NCBI GenBank assembly: GCA_039566865.1
Contig: CM076960.1
Location: forward strand, 15,420,501-15,484,500
Reading direction: 5' to 3'
From: Aurelia coerulea
Lineage: Eukaryota; Cnidaria; Scyphozoa; Semaeostomeae; Ulmaridae
Length of the DNA: 64,000 nucleotides
A model generated the notes under the pieces. That model was not told where the DNA came from and made no database searches. It saw nothing but the letters and a program-made list of their open reading frames with translations. Position 1 is the stretch's first letter. Each line of letters opens with the position of its first letter. Positions 1-14,900 of the stretch are shown in pieces. A program made the position numbers and the translations under genes.

Positions 1-2793
1 TGCATCTACAGATCGTGAAAAGTTTTCATCAAAGATTTAGGGTTTTTGTAGGTTTTAGCGTAGAAAATTGTAAATTAAGCTTTAACTTATTGGTTGGCGT
101 TAATCCGCTTATTAGCTGTTTATTTTTCTTTGATGTTGCCAATGTAAAAGAAATTGTTGATAATAATAACAATAATGATAAGGCCCGCAAGAGCGTTTTC
201 GCCATTTGGGGTGCAACATCTTGCGCCGAAGGCGAGGCAAAAATGGGTTTCAGGGGGTAAAGCCCTAGAAAACTTCATTAGGTCATGCCCTTTAGTTGGC
301 CTGAAACGCTTCTCCCGACCCCATGTTTTCCCAGTGCTAAAATGGGAAGTCAGACAAATTTTGTAGTTTTTTTTTATAAATTAGCACCTGAGGAAAATTT
401 TTAGGGTACACTCTTTACTTTGGCTTAGAACGTATCTTTCAATCAAATAACTACAGCTATTGCTAACATCGATTCTTTTGTTAAGATGAAGAACCAGGCC
501 GTTGGCCGTTATTTCGGCTAAAAGCCGCACCCGCATCCTTAATGCCGTAAACCGTTGCCAATTCACACCGAAAGACGCAAGACGCGTCTCATGCTCAAGC
601 CGCAATCCGTAGAAAACCATTGCCAAATCCGTAGGCCGCACGTAAGAAAAGGGTTGAAGCCGTGAAGCCGCAAACCTATAATAGGCCCCCTATACAGTAG
701 AATAGCCTGCGCGCATCAATGAACGCTGTTTGCCTAATCAAATAGGAAAATAAACATACAGGCTGAGGTTGAGCTGTGGAAAATAACTATTAGCAGAAAC
801 GTTTATTTCATCGAGAGAAAAATTCATATGGGTAGATAGCACTGGGGAAATCATTGGAGGAACAGCTCAAGGCCAGCTTATTGGTATAAAATCGAATCTG
901 GCAACCTGCTTCGATTAAAGTTAGTCAAATGTGTTAGATACTGTTATGGTGATTGTTATCATCAGCATCCACATAACTTACTTTTCTTCTGCTTTCAGTG
1001 AAGTAACGGGGCGAAAAACTTCCCCACCTTAACACCATCTGCAAGGATCCTACTTACTTATCTTGCGGACAAACCTAGCGAGAGTTATTTCTAGTTCAAA
1101 ATACGATCAAAAGAAAGAATCCCAAAGAATCCCTCAAAAAAATTCTCAAAAAGCATAGCAAAAAGCAATAACCTTGTTGTGCCAATAATTGCCATAGCAA
1201 CACATTCTAGTTTGGCGCCAAAGATGAAAGGCCTGGGAACAAATGGTTAGAATTGTGACGACAACCGCAGCAACACAATGTAATTGAATCAAGAAAATAT
1301 AAAAAAAGATGCCGCCGTAAAACAAAAATAACGATAACTTTGGGATGAGCCGCCTTCGTTAATATTTTATTGGTTTTATCAAACTTGCAGACAATTTCTC
1401 CAGATTATCGCTTCATGCTGAGTTACCGGACGCATTACTTAGATTGATGCTGTGCGTTTATGTGCTCTTTTTACTGGTCAATAATTGGCAAAGGAGACTG
1501 AATGTTATCGATCATAACGGGTGGGCTTGGTAGGTAGGCCATTTCATTTGCAGAGAAAGAGGGAGCCATCCAGAGGAGTGTTTAAGTGCAAAGAAGAGGC
1601 AAAAGGCAAACATACATGAGTTTTAATGAACTGGGATTACATCTACATATCAAAAGGCCAATCAAAGCCTCCAGCAAGAGATTTTCATAACATTATTTTG
1701 CAAGAAGTTTCTGGTTCGCCAAGACCCTAGAGGCCACACAAACAAAGGTAGATCCACAAACAAATGTTCTTTGTGTGGTTTGGATAGAGACGAGCGACAG
1801 GCCTTTGATAAATTGAGATTACAGCCAAATATCAACAGGAAGAATTGCCCTCAAGAAACTTGCATATAAATTTGCCAAAGATTTTCGCTGAAGACTGAAA
1901 GGCCAAGCCAAGTTTTCTGGATTCCCAGAAAGTAAACAAAGAGCTACAACGAAGGAACAGATTGCGTGAATCTGATATTTGCCTTCACGTCAGGCCAAAC
2001 ACTGGGTGTAGCTATTGTGTGGCTCAAATATAAAAAAAGAAAAAGAAACAGAATAAATTTTACTCATGCAAGAGAGGATCAAAAGTAAAACTGAAATTAC
2101 ATATGCTGAGCTAAGTAATCTAATGTAAAAGTAATCAGAGAAGAACTCTCATGATTCTTTCAGAAAATTTATGAAGAACCATCTAGATTCATCGATGAAT
2201 TGGTAGGTTTTTATTGTCAAAATTAACAGTTGCAATGCTAAGAAAGAAAAAGAAAGATTGAAAGAAAAGAGCAGAGAGATAGGTCTAAGAAAGAATAGAA
2301 GAGATCTTGTTGCATTGGGAAGATTTATCACTATGTTGATGGATGAAAAGATATAACTCAGCAACTGATAAACAGCCTGTGCACAGCATCACTGTGTGGT
2401 CTGTGTAAGCTATTGCAAGATTAAATGCCAGCTGAGTCATTCTTATCAACAAAGCACAGTCACCAGAAAAGTCATCCAAGATAATCAGATGCACAAGATA
2501 GTGGATTTATGAAGAGATACAGTTTACTCAATTTAAATAATTTCTTAAAAGCTGAAAAATAACAAATGGTTTGAAAGTTTACAAGGCAAAGACAATAACA
2601 GCCCAAATACAATATAGAAATCTGCAAACCAAAAACAAGGTCAGATGGATTGAATATCTTTCAAGACGAAGATATTTACAACCCAAGTGAAAGTATGAAC
2701 ATTTGCTGAACTTAACCAAAAGCAGAAACATTGTCAGATGGATTGAACATTTTACACAACAATAGCCAGAATGAATGACAATCACTTTTGACA
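1..2793. other. Upstream region, no gene recognised
   Basis: I see no coding exon, RNA gene or complete mobile element here. Open frames are short and unlike known proteins. Around 480-680 the motif GCCGY/GCCGCA recurs irregularly, and the terminal motif TAGCCTGCGCGC of the Mutator-like family appears once near 703. The 5' UTR and promoter of the adenylate-kinase-like gene starting at 2794 must lie in this stretch or in an unseen upstream exon, but no TATA box or initiator can be fixed by eye. Confidence 0.5.
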
Positions 2794-2950
2794 ATGGGTT
2801 GCACACCAAGTAAAAGTCTTGATGATCTCAACCAGTTTGACACAAACAAGAAAAGTATTCCTTTTATCAAGCCAAGAGCATCCATCACTGTTGGAAGGGG
2901 TATTGGCAAAAATATTGCTGCTAATGAGTCTAGGATTGTATTCATATTTG
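2794..2950 (+). CDS. AK-like gene, exon 1
   Basis: The first in-frame ATG (2794) gives MGCTPSKS, whose lipidation signature supports this start over the TTG two codons upstream. The exon encodes about 52 residues ending IVFIF plus one base, then donor GTAAGT at 2951. The final G joins GT of the next exon to complete the first Gly of the P-loop. Confidence 0.8.
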
Positions 2951-5900
2951 GTAAGTTTTTTATCCTTTCAGTTATTTCACCAGTAGGGGGGAGGGGGGTT
3001 GGTAAATACCCCCACTTTTCTGACAGTGGTACTTTAGATTTGTTTAAAAATGACACAAAAGCTATTTTGGTCTGTTTCGATTTGATCAATTCTTGTTTAG
3101 GATACATTAAATGCCAAAAAAATGAGGCAAATATATTTTGGACAAATTATTTTTAGACGAAAGATTTTGGGACTCTCACCAGTCTGCAGAGTGTGGCAGC
3201 TGCACACACAAGATTTTCTTCAAAAATTTTATTTGCCGCCAATTTTGAACGAGATCTTTTGTTCATTACTTTGAAAACAAAGGAATCAAAGACCTTGCAC
3301 GTGAGCATGCCACTGTTTCCTTGGTCTGCACGCGCAAGATCTCCTCGAAAAATGCCATACTCTGCAGACTGGGACTCTCACAAATTTTAGAAATTTTTAG
3401 AAAAAATGTTGACAAAAGCAAAAACACTCTTTGTTACATTTTCTACTAGTAATAACAATAGTCAGAGAATGCTGCAACTGGCTTCCCCTCCGCAAGGATT
3501 CTTTATTTTCTTTACTTGGTCCGAAGTTCCATGGTCCCTGATTCTGTGGTTGGTAATTCACTCACAAAAAATCAATCTGTACAAGCAATGGCTTCATGTA
3601 GGACTCCTCCTCCAAAGTCCCAAAATCATGAACTCCAAATATTTTTTCTTTGTGATGTGTTGCAATTGATATCAGACAAAGACACAATCCACAAAAGGGG
3701 AGAGATGGATTAAAGACCTTGAGTCTATATAACTACTTGAGCTTTAAGGCTGACCTGAATTTTTGCTGTCAAGTGGCGGATGCCCCTTTGTTATTGCACA
3801 ATAGCGCTAACATCAATAGCAGTGGGGAACAAAAGCTTGCTAATCCTTGCAATTATCCTCAGGAATTTTTTGGGTTCTATTTTGATAGCGATAAAATGAC
3901 TGCTGATAGTCTTTGAAAAGAAATTGATATTGGTCATGAACGGGCTATTTATATGGACTCAATGTCTGTGAGAAAGGCTTTTTTTCCCACTGCCATCAAC
4001 ATGTCAAAAGGTTTTGCTGCCATTGTTCTAATGTATGCATTTCCAGGCAAAAGCCACTGATCTCAGTGACCATGCAACAATTTTTGAAAACAGACAAACA
4101 AACAAACAGCATTGATCACAAAGGGAGTTTATTATGCTGCTTCACAGCAGCAATAGAAGATTGCGCCAAAGGTGGTGTGAGGAATTTGTTACCAAGATGC
4201 CTTACATTCTTTAATCAAATTCCTAGAGAACCGCTAAAGATTCCTAATTTGAACGCAATGCATCTTGGTAAACAGTTCCTCGTCACATCGCCATCTTTAT
4301 CACATCGCCATCTTTAGCACAATCGTCTATGATATATTGCAACTTATTACTGCCTACTTATTACAACTTATTACAGTCTTACCAAATGGTCAACATTTCA
4401 GACCATTCAACATTTTTTGATGCTAAATTGTCAGAGGCTCCAACCATTCAAAAATATTAAAGGGAATGTAAGCATATAAAATTGGCTCAAGCCACTTGAG
4501 ATTAAAGTCTAGCATATCAGATATCAGTATCTCCTGTTGGCGTAGATCAGTTACCCAAATATGATAGCTTATTGTCTTCGTGTAGCTATTTTTATCAAGG
4601 GCTTATATATGCTTGGATGCCTCTAACATCCCAAATTTTTGGCTTTTAATGTATGTTACAGTCTTTCATATCACTGGGCAATTCATAATCAGTATTGGAA
4701 GAATTCTTCGGAATTCTTGTGATTTTATTGTGCAAGGTCTGCCCATGTTTGTGGGAAAATTTCACATTCAGAGAAGTTTCATGCTAAAATCCAACTCCAC
4801 AGAGCCCTGCAGGTAGTGGATCACTGGACATGAAATATTCATCCACTCCTCAGACAATTATTGAAATACAGGTAATCTTGCCAGGGTTAGCTAATTACCC
4901 TCATAAAATATTTACTAGGTTATACAGTCTATGTTTACTCTCATAAATGTAAATAAATGAAATGTCAAAATGATTAAAAATTGATGCATTGTCAATGGTG
5001 CATTAGACACATTCGGTGTTTCTCAATTACATATACCGGGTGTCTCAAAAAAAAGTACCCCCTTTTGACTCAACAAGGCAACAAAACGATAATATTTCGG
5101 GACTTTTTGAATTCATGGCTACATTTGTTGGTCTTCAACTTAAATGCACATACCTTGCATTTGGAAATCGACCACCAAACACCGGAGATATGAGTTCACA
5201 AAGTCAAAATTTGGAGTGCACCTGAAACCAGAGGTTTTGAGAAATGGCCTAGCCATAATTTGACAACAAACAGGCATTTTGCAAACGAATTTTCGACTTG
5301 CACCTTTACTTTTTATTTTGGAAAAGATTTATACCTTGAATTACTTCAATTGTTCTTGAAGTGACTTTTCTTTTGAGGAAACGGTCCTTGCATTGCATTC
5401 GATCCCAAGTGTTTTGTATTAAAGAAGAGGAAAAGGAGCACATGCACGCTTATTTTGGAGATGTGGCACGACTTTATCACTCTTACCACATTTTTACTAT
5501 ATTTGTTTAATAAGCGCCATGTCCATGCATCTTTTATTCTTTTCAAAAGCAAAACACGGAAACTTAAAGTCTACAGGTACTTTGGAAAATGTCCACGATA
5601 CAAATCATGACTAGGCCCTTTTTCAAAACCTCTGGTTTTGGGTGCACTGTAAATTTTGACTTTGCGAACCTGTATCTCCGGTGTTTGGTGGACGATTTCT
5701 AAATGCAAGGTACGTGCATCTAAGTTGAACATTGATAAATTTAGCTGTGAAGTCGGGGAGCAATGATATCTTATTGCTTGGTTCCTATTTCCAGTCAAAA
5801 GGGGGTACTTTTTTCTGAGACACCCGGTAATACTTACAGAATTACTCTACAATACTACTACAACGATACCCCGAGGAGCAAAAGGCAATGTCTACCCCAA

Positions 5901-8900
5901 GGCCATAATCATTTAGATTTATAAGAAAAAGAAGAAACTAATAAAAATACAAGACAAGAAAAATACATGACATGAACAAAAAGAACCATTAGAACCACAT
6001 AAAGTCTACTCATAAATTACTACTAAACGGGGCAACGTGGTGGCATGTAACGAAGTTTGGAATTATCTTAATCAAATCGACCAGTTTTATGGATATCCTG
6101 CAACGTTTATTGTAATGGGATTGTCATGAATTTCTATCAACGTCATCATTAAACTTCACAAAGATGGAAATATATTTCCTAGGCAAACATAAAGATCGTT
6201 AAGCAACAAGTTTTGGATGTACACTAGCTCCCTGGATTCACCGTATTGTGATTCGCTCCCGGTGGGGGGGGGGGGGGGTACTTGACTTGAATTTCTACGG
6301 GGGTGTGCCCACGAAAATTTTTATTTTTACCCTGCTAAAGAATTTTTCGCTCAAAATGATAACCGATTCTAGAAAAAATTGGTGAAAAGTATACTCCAAA
6401 ACATGAAAATTTGACCGAAAAACGACCCGATCTAACAAAATATCCCCTTTTGACATATTTTGACAACCTGCTCTAGAAAAATTGCCTTATTTTGATACCC
6501 TGTGCTAGAAAAAATTGGGGAAAACGATACCCTTAAAATGGCACATCCCTGCCGGACAAATATACTAAGTACTCCCCCCCCTCCCGGGATTCGCTAATGA
6601 AAACGAGAATCTCTCCAAAGTCTGCCAAACGTTCTGCCTTTTGGAGCAGAAGGTTCAGTAGGCGTTCCTAATCTACCCAATCTACCGTTCTGAGAATTTT
6701 GGAGTCAATAAAATACAAATTCTCAATCGACCAAGTACCGTATTTTGAATTGGTACCAGTCAAAAACATCCCTAACAGAATGGACTTTGCGGGCCAACCT
6801 AAAGTTGATGAAAATGGTTTACAATAAACACATAATATTTTGGCTGTCTTAGGTCCTTGGCATACTGTAGCATATGAAATATGGTATTTGATTAGCAATT
6901 AGCTCAATTTACTAAGTTCTGTGAACCTTCACCAACTCAAAGCACATTATGACAGTCGTTCCTGGTGTAGATTCTATTCGTTTTTTTATTCACCGTTATA
7001 AGGTTCATAGTTAGTAATGGTTCTATGAAGAGACCTTATCCCAAAATATTGGTGACAATATTTGGCCCTCGGGGTACTTGACCAGATGTTGGTTAGGGAC
7101 GTTCCACCCAAGCTTTTAAAACATACCCTTTCCTTATACCAATCTTTCCAAAATGTATGCCTGACTTTTACCAACTTTTTTAAAAGGCCCATTTATTTGT
7201 TCTTGTGCTAAAATCACAACGATGCATGCCATTCTCTCGACCAAAATCAAGAGAATTGACAATGATGCCGTGCATATCAATTGCGTTTCCGTTAAACGCT
7301 AATGCTACCCTTTCCAATTTGTGTCTTTACATCTAAATAATTGAAATTGATACCTTTCCTTATACCAAACTTGTGAAAATGATACCCTTCACCGGCCCTT
7401 CACGATGGTATGTCCCCTTGGCCCCAGTGTCCAAATATACATTGTGCCCTCCACTGGGTATTGGGCTGTTCTTTAAGCTTTCTATCCAATTTTAAGGCTG
7501 TCTAGTCTGCAATATTATGTTGTATACAAAAAATATTCTTGGCAAATTAATCATTTACCAGCAATCCATTTTTGCTAGTTTCAATCCAATTTGCAAAACA
7601 AGATTTAGAAATCTGCTCTTCATATTAAGCCTTCTTAACTTTATTTCAAAGAGATGAATAGCAACCTTGCAAAGCCTAAGTCCTTTTCAAATATGCAGCA
7701 ACCTTGGTTAATGCAGCTGCATTAATTCAAGAATAAATAAACAGGAGCGCACTCACAGATTGTTAAAACCTCTTAGTCCTTTTCACATAAAGTACTATAG
7801 TTTCTCAACTTTTTGGCGTGGTCAACATTAGAAATAATTGTTTATTGCTGCCTGAAGAGAATAGGCACTCATCAGCACTTACTGACAATTGTTATTGCTA
7901 GTTGATAACATATAGATGCAGATATAAGTGCATCTGGTATTAGGGCACTTCTTCTCGTCTCTTGTAAGGAAGAAAAGACGACTTGGGTAAGTCCAGTCCG
8001 CACCCCGTACACACGAATGATAAAAGCAGTGCCCTTATAAGCAAGAGGTCTTTGGAAAGTTACAAAAATGCAATGGATACTGATTATAATCAATTCTCGC
8101 AAATAGTCCCTTCTTCAACGCCAGGTGTGAATAGACCCACAAGATAGTCCCAGTTATCGCAGCAACAACGACAACAACAGCAACAGCATTTTTATCAACG
8201 GTGATAGCTGCGAACTTGTAATCAGTCTAAAAGCCGACCTCCACTGCAGTAGTTTTGATCGGCGACCTGCGCGCTTGCCTAGTGCGCATGCTCTTTAGCA
8301 TCTATACTTCCCCCCGTGCACTAAGTTAAAGCTCATGCGCAGTAGCGTTTTGGGGTTGAAGCTCTGACGGCCGCATGCGCTTTAACCCACTGCACGGGGG
8401 GGGGGGGCACATAAGTTTCCTCGGACAAAAGCGATCTCGTCTCCCCAACAAGTAATGTATCTAAACATTATCCATTTATCATGATGATTGTTTTTAATTT
8501 GGTTAAAACATATGTTCCTTTCAGGTGGTCCTGGTTGTGGCAAAGGCAGCGTCGTTCATAATTTGATAAATGCGTTCGATTTCAAATTCATTGCAGCCGA
8601 GCTGATTATCCTGCAGAACCTTGCAAAGAAATTCAATGTGCCCGGTAATTGTTTAATTCTACATTTTCTAGCGCTGTGCTGATCATTATTATTGAACTCG
8701 TATCAAGGGCCTTAGGACGACATTGAAGTCGTCCCATTACACTGACTAAAATGTCGTATTTAAATGCTCTTACCTATCCCAAGCTGTCCTAGTTTATTGT
8801 TGTCTTTGTTTTGCTTTTTAAACGGCATGCATCCAATTCCAATGTTTTCTCAAGTTGAAATAAACTTTGCTAACGCTCTTTAATTTGAGTGAGGTTGTTA

Positions 8901-11900
8901 TCAGCCTCGTGAAATATTCAACATTTCACGAGGCTGATAGCAACCTCATGTTCGTGTAGTTCTCGAGAAAAAGAAAATGGCGATCCTACAGTAAAGAGCG
9001 AAGCAAAGTTTATTTCAACTTGAGAAAACATTGGAATAGGATGCATGCCGTATACCGGCACAGGAAGCCTATATTATAGTTTATTCAAAAAGTGGTTTAT
9101 TCAAAAAAAATGTTTTCCCTTTTTTCACTATATGTTGTTTTCTTACGCCTTTCCAATTTGTTATTTGCGAAATAAATACTTTTTTGAGAGAGCACAAGGA
9201 AACAAGGGAGTGAAAAGTAAACACGGAAGAACGAGAGAGAAGAAATAGACAAGGACTGAGGCTTTCTTAGGCCCGATGTCTCTTTCTTCTCTCTCGTTCC
9301 AAAAACTAGAGTTCCGAATTCCAGCTAGATTTTGAGCTGGCGTCATGGAGTATAACCTAGGGGTTAATGAGTTGCAAACATTTTCAAAATCAGTCAACAG
9401 AAAGCGGAGATATTGATTTTTAAATTTTGGCCTAAATCAGACCTTTGTTTGCATGACCTGTAAAGGCATAGCCTGCGTGCAGACCCATTGTCCAAAGGAG
9501 AAAAGGGTCTGCGCAACTTCGAGCCAAAGCTTGCCGCTCATTCTAGGTTTCTGGAATTTAATTTATGCAATATCACAAAAGACCATGTAATTATGCAACT
9601 ACAGGAAATACCAGTGGTCAGTCGCACTGAAATCAAAATGGCGCACCACAGAAAAGATTTTGACGAAATTGTATTTGAGAATATATTCTAGAAACAACAT
9701 TTATTAATTTCAAAATACATAGCAAACAGTCCCATCCTCAGATCGCGTTTCACATGATGGTTTTGTTTTCAGTCCGCTCTTGCGTCTTTTGTGAAATATC
9801 TGTCCCTGAGGAAGAGAAACCTATTCTGTCTGATAACAATCACACAAAAGAAGAAAACAAGGACCTTTGAAAATTCTAGAACACTATTTCAGAAAGTAAG
9901 ATTGCTGAATCATTGCTGTGACGAATTCAAAAGAACTTGTCAAAACATGCCTTTATGTTCATTAATCCATCTTCTGTCTTTGAAACAATTGTTTGACTAA
10001 CAAACAACGCTTTGCAAAAAATGCCAAACAAAGAGATACAACAGCCATAGAAAAAGCTACATTGGGAGGATTGGATCAAGTAATATTTAGTGACTTATTA
10101 CGAGGCCATCAGAATAGATTACGAGAAGGCCCGGCAAGGTTTGCATAATTACATGGTCTTTTGTGATATTGCATAAATTAAATTCCAGAAACCTAGAATG
10201 AGCGGCAAGCTTTGGCTCGTAGTTGCGCAGACCCTTTCCTCCTTTGGACAATGGGTCTGCGCGCAGGCTAGTAAAGGCATGGCACTGTTTTGATCGCAGT
10301 TTACAATTCCTTGCTTCTAGGCTCAGACTTCACCGATCTTTTTAATTTTTAGTCTTATTCTGATTCTCTAGATGCGTGCTTCAAGGCAATGTTAAGCATA
10401 TTTGAGAACTTTGCCTTTTTGTGACCGTTTTTAGAAAATCGAACAATGGCACTTTTCTGGAAAAATTTCTGTCTTCAAAAATCACTTGTAAAATTCAAAG
10501 CCAAAGACAAAAAAATATATGTTTCGCTATACTCTTTCAAAACAATTTCAAAATTAGAAACACCTTTGTTGCAAGTTTCTACCGAAGGGCTCGTGCCTAT
10601 TCGTACCCAAAAAGTTTGTATGACTATAATTTCATTTCAAAAGTTTCGATTTTGGTTTCTAAAATTTTTAGATGCTTTGGCAACTAAATTTTAACAGACC
10701 TTCAATGAAAGGACTTGGGGTGACTTGGACCGCACTTACATGTTAAAACAATGTGATAATATTGCCCAAGATTTTGCCAAAAACTTCCTACGTCCCTGTA
10801 TGTCTGTTGTATATTACATGTAAAATATAAGAATCATACCAAACTGTTTCTTTCTTTGTTGATTCTTCTCTTGGTTTTGCTTTGCTTTCCAAACGTCGTA
10901 AATCCCTCGTTTTCATAAGTTGAGACTCAACCAATCCAACCATTGGCCAGCACCGGCAGCCATTTTTTCTGGTCTCAACTTGTGAAAATAAAGCATTTAT
11001 GTCGTTTGGAAAGCAAAGCAAAACCGAGAGCAGAATCAACGAAGAAACAGCAAAGAAACCTTTTGGTACGATTCTTTTATTTTACATACACAACCGATAC
11101 CGTAAAAGCTCTATTAAGCCCTTCCTCTCTGTTAAGCCCGCCCTCTCTGTCAAGCTCCCCCCCCCCCACCTTATATCAAGTTCCAGAGGTTACCAAAGAC
11201 TTTCCATTTATTGAGCTAAATAAGGCCCCGTTCACACTGCTCCGTTTTTGTACAAAAACGGAGAGAAAAACCTCCGTTTTTGTGAAAGTGTTCACACTGA
11301 TCCGCACAAAAACGCCACAAAAACGGAGGTTTTCGAAAACGCTATCAAAAGTGGAAATCCACAAAAGCGGAGGTTTTTGAAAACGCACTTGATCAGTGTG
11401 AACGCACAAATACGGAGGTTTTCGAAAACGCTCCAATATTCAACAATGAGTTTCACAAAAACGGAGCAATGTGAACGCACAAAAACGGAGGTTTTTCTTT
11501 CCGTATTTGTTGTTATCAGGCGGATCAATGTGAACAGACAAAAACGGATGTTTTTCCCTCCCTGTTTGTACAAAAACGGAGCAATGTGAACGGGTAGCTT
11601 GGATGCCACAAAAACGGATACTAACAAAAAGGGAGCAGTGTGTAATTTTGATATGGTTTGAGATCAAACTGGGTAGACTTTATGTACTTGACTCGTAAAA
11701 GTGTATGTTGAATCAGCAAAATATGGTGTAAAAGAACTAAAAAGCTATCATATATATCCTTGTCATTTGATTTGGTGAAAAGCCCCCCTCTCTAATAACC
11801 CCCTCTCTTTAAAGCCACTCCCTCTGGAGTGTCCGAAATTAATTAGAGCTTTTACAGAAGACTCTTCCTATGGTCCTTGCTTCCATTTAAATATTCATTT

Positions 11901-14900
11901 TATTTCAGACGCAACTCCTTCAAAGCTGAAGGAACTCGTTGCCGAGAATTCCTTCGACGTGACGCTGGAATGGGTGCTGAATATGGTTGCTGACGAAATG
12001 AAGATGTACCCGCAGCAACCTATTCTCATTGACGTCATGCCCAACATGAAATCTTTGGTGAAAGGGAGTTCTTTTGCCAAAGATTGTGAGGCGGAGATGA
12101 AGCAGTTTGAAGAGAAGGTAAATAGAAGAATTCTATTAGTAAGAAACTGCTTGTAAGAAACTTCTGTTCGCTAAAAAATTAAGATTGATACTTTGAGGGA
12201 AGATTAAAACTAAACCACCATCACTAAATGATAGAATAAATGAATAAAAACGCAACTGTTAAAATTAGAACGTTTCGATTAAAAATCTTCGTCAACACTA
12301 ACTGTACAAAGCGACAACCGAGAATTTATACCACATGGTAAACAACCTCAATTAAAAAAGGAAAACTAAAATTGTATTTTACTACAAATAGAGAACCCCA
12401 TCCCTGGTAAACATGACTACCATCGAAATTTAAACCAAGTGGGAATGAAGAATCACCTTTGAATTTGAATTGTTTTAGCGTAAACAAAAAACAGCAATGA
12501 AGTGGTTAGCACGTTAGTTCATATCTACCCCTAGAGGAGCAAGGGTAAATTCTGTAAAACAAAGGATACAGTTAAGACAAAGCGATTTGGCAGCCTCAAG
12601 AATAGATTTTACACCTTCAACATGGCTGAACATAATGTTTTGCTTTCTCTGTTTATTTTGATTTGATTGAGTGCATGCAAAGGTGGGAAATCTTTTCTTC
12701 AGAAAGGGAAGGCAAATGGCTTTGTCTTTTCGGAAACCTGAATCTTTTGTGTTGAAAATTTGCTCTTGCTCCCCAGAGGATCAAATGAGTCACAGGCTAA
12801 ACCTCCCAAGGGATTCAGCCGGCAACCCCATGGCTTTCCCATCTGACCCTGCAGGCTGGCCTCTCAAATGATTCACAAATCGCTGAATCTTGAGTCCCAG
12901 TGCTGCAGTTTCTTTAATTTTTTGGTGGTGGTCTGAGAGTTGAGTTTCTATGCTTCAGCTTCTTCAGCAGTTGCTTATAAAGAAAATCGAGGGGCGTATC
13001 ACTCCGTAAAAATCTCGTACACCTCCATTTGTTTTCAAGAAAAATCCGTGAAAAATCCCTAAAAATCCAATTGTCTGAAAAAGTCTCGTACGCCTTTTCG
13101 GAAGAGTGACACACCCCTCGGAAAATACGTGTATTTTATTACCAGAACCCCAGAACAAAGGAAGCACAGGGTGCTATTTTTTATAATCCCGATCACAGGG
13201 AAGCAAGGACATGACAACTAAGATTTACTGACAATCCTTTGGTGGGAAATTACATGTTTTGCAGTTCTCACTAAAAGGTTTGTTCACCTTGGAACGAAAA
13301 GAGTACTTTATAAAAGCGTTTTATAGCGATGAGCTCTTTATAAACATTTAGATAACATTATTTCATTTTTCCTTTATTAAAGAAAGTTTGTATTCATATC
13401 TGGTAAATATTTACTAATACTCGGTGAGTATATTAATATTTGCAGAACTAATATTTTAGCAGCTGCAACAGTTCTAGTAAATTAGACGCTTTATCGATAA
13501 AAGCCGAATTCATATTTTATGACTTTGTGATGGGTACGGCGATGTACTGCTCAAAAGACAAACTACGGAGTGCATCAAAGAAAGGCTTCCTCCGATCGAC
13601 AAAATTAGATTTCTCTGGAACGACAGGGCTGACATGAATGAGATACATGTTGTTTTATGAGAAACTGGTTTATAAGAAACTGGTACTAAGATGACCAAAA
13701 ATTTAAGAAACTCTAGTACTACGTTCAAGAACAATTGAGAAACCCTGAGAGATTACGGTTCGCGTGGCATTGCGTTTATAAATCAGGTGAAAAGGAGAAC
13801 CCTTGTCGTGTCGGTCACACCATGTGGTCACATCATACAGGTTTTTTTATTATAAGAAACTGGTTTATAAGAAACTAGTACTACGATGACCAAAAATTTG
13901 AGAAACTCTAGTACTACGCTCAAGAAAAGTTAAGAAACTCTTAAAATTCAATTTCTGTAAGTCTCTTTTATTATATGTCTCTCTAACAAAGGTACCTTCA
14001 TCTTTTTTTAACTTTTAACTGCAAAAATTGGTAATGTTTTGCCTGAATATGCATGGCTTATTCGTGATGACAATGTCAATGTAAAATGGAAGCCCTTTAT
14101 GTCGAGAAGAAGCCTTAAATTTGAACAATATTGCAATTTTAGGACCAAAAAAATAAGAAACTAATTAAGAAATTTTTACTACTAAGTGCTGATCCAAGTT
14201 TCTTATAAAAAAACGTGTAGACCGTTGTTAAAAGCGATCCTAATCATTAAGAACAAAATTATCCTTATCTCATTGACTGCAAACAATTGGCAACTTTTTG
14301 CCTTATTGTGCATGGCTTCAATAATGCGTGGTGACAATATCAATGCAAAATGCAAGCCCTGCTCAACTTCGAACCATAACGCAATTTTAGGCCCCAAAAA
14401 TAAGAAACTTATTAAGAAACGTTTACTACTAAAGGGCCTAAAACACCTAAATTTTCATGCAAAATTAAGAGACTTTTAGTACAAACTGCTGATACAATTT
14501 TGTTATAAAAAACGTGTGGTGATTTACTGGAAGCTCGACTTGTGTACTTTCACCACGAGCAATAATGGACTGTTGATGTGAAAATCGAATTTCGACGGCC
14601 CCTATACTACCTCTTTCTGTTTTCTAGTTTCCCGTTGCACTAGCAATCAACCTATCCGTTCGTAAAGAACAACTTATAAACAAAACGCACAAGACGCATG
14701 CTGCAGTGAAAACAACGCCGAAGACGGAAGAGAAAAAAGCCGGACCAAGTGATGAAGTAGACACAAGTAGAACTCATAGACGATTTAAAAGATATGAGGA
14801 GTCTGTACATGACTTTATTGACTATTTTAAGAAGACGGACCGAATTTTGACGGTTAATACTGGCTGTGGAAGGAACGATGCTATATGGGAATCTATCCTG

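Noticed and set aside
2712..3107. 131-codon minus-strand frame
   Set aside because: It is antisense to exon 1 of the AK-like gene and runs past its splice donor; no similarity.
11248..11627. Overlapping frames rich in KTEVF and RFCxF on both strands
   Set aside because: They arise from the reiterated ACAAAAACGGAG motif.
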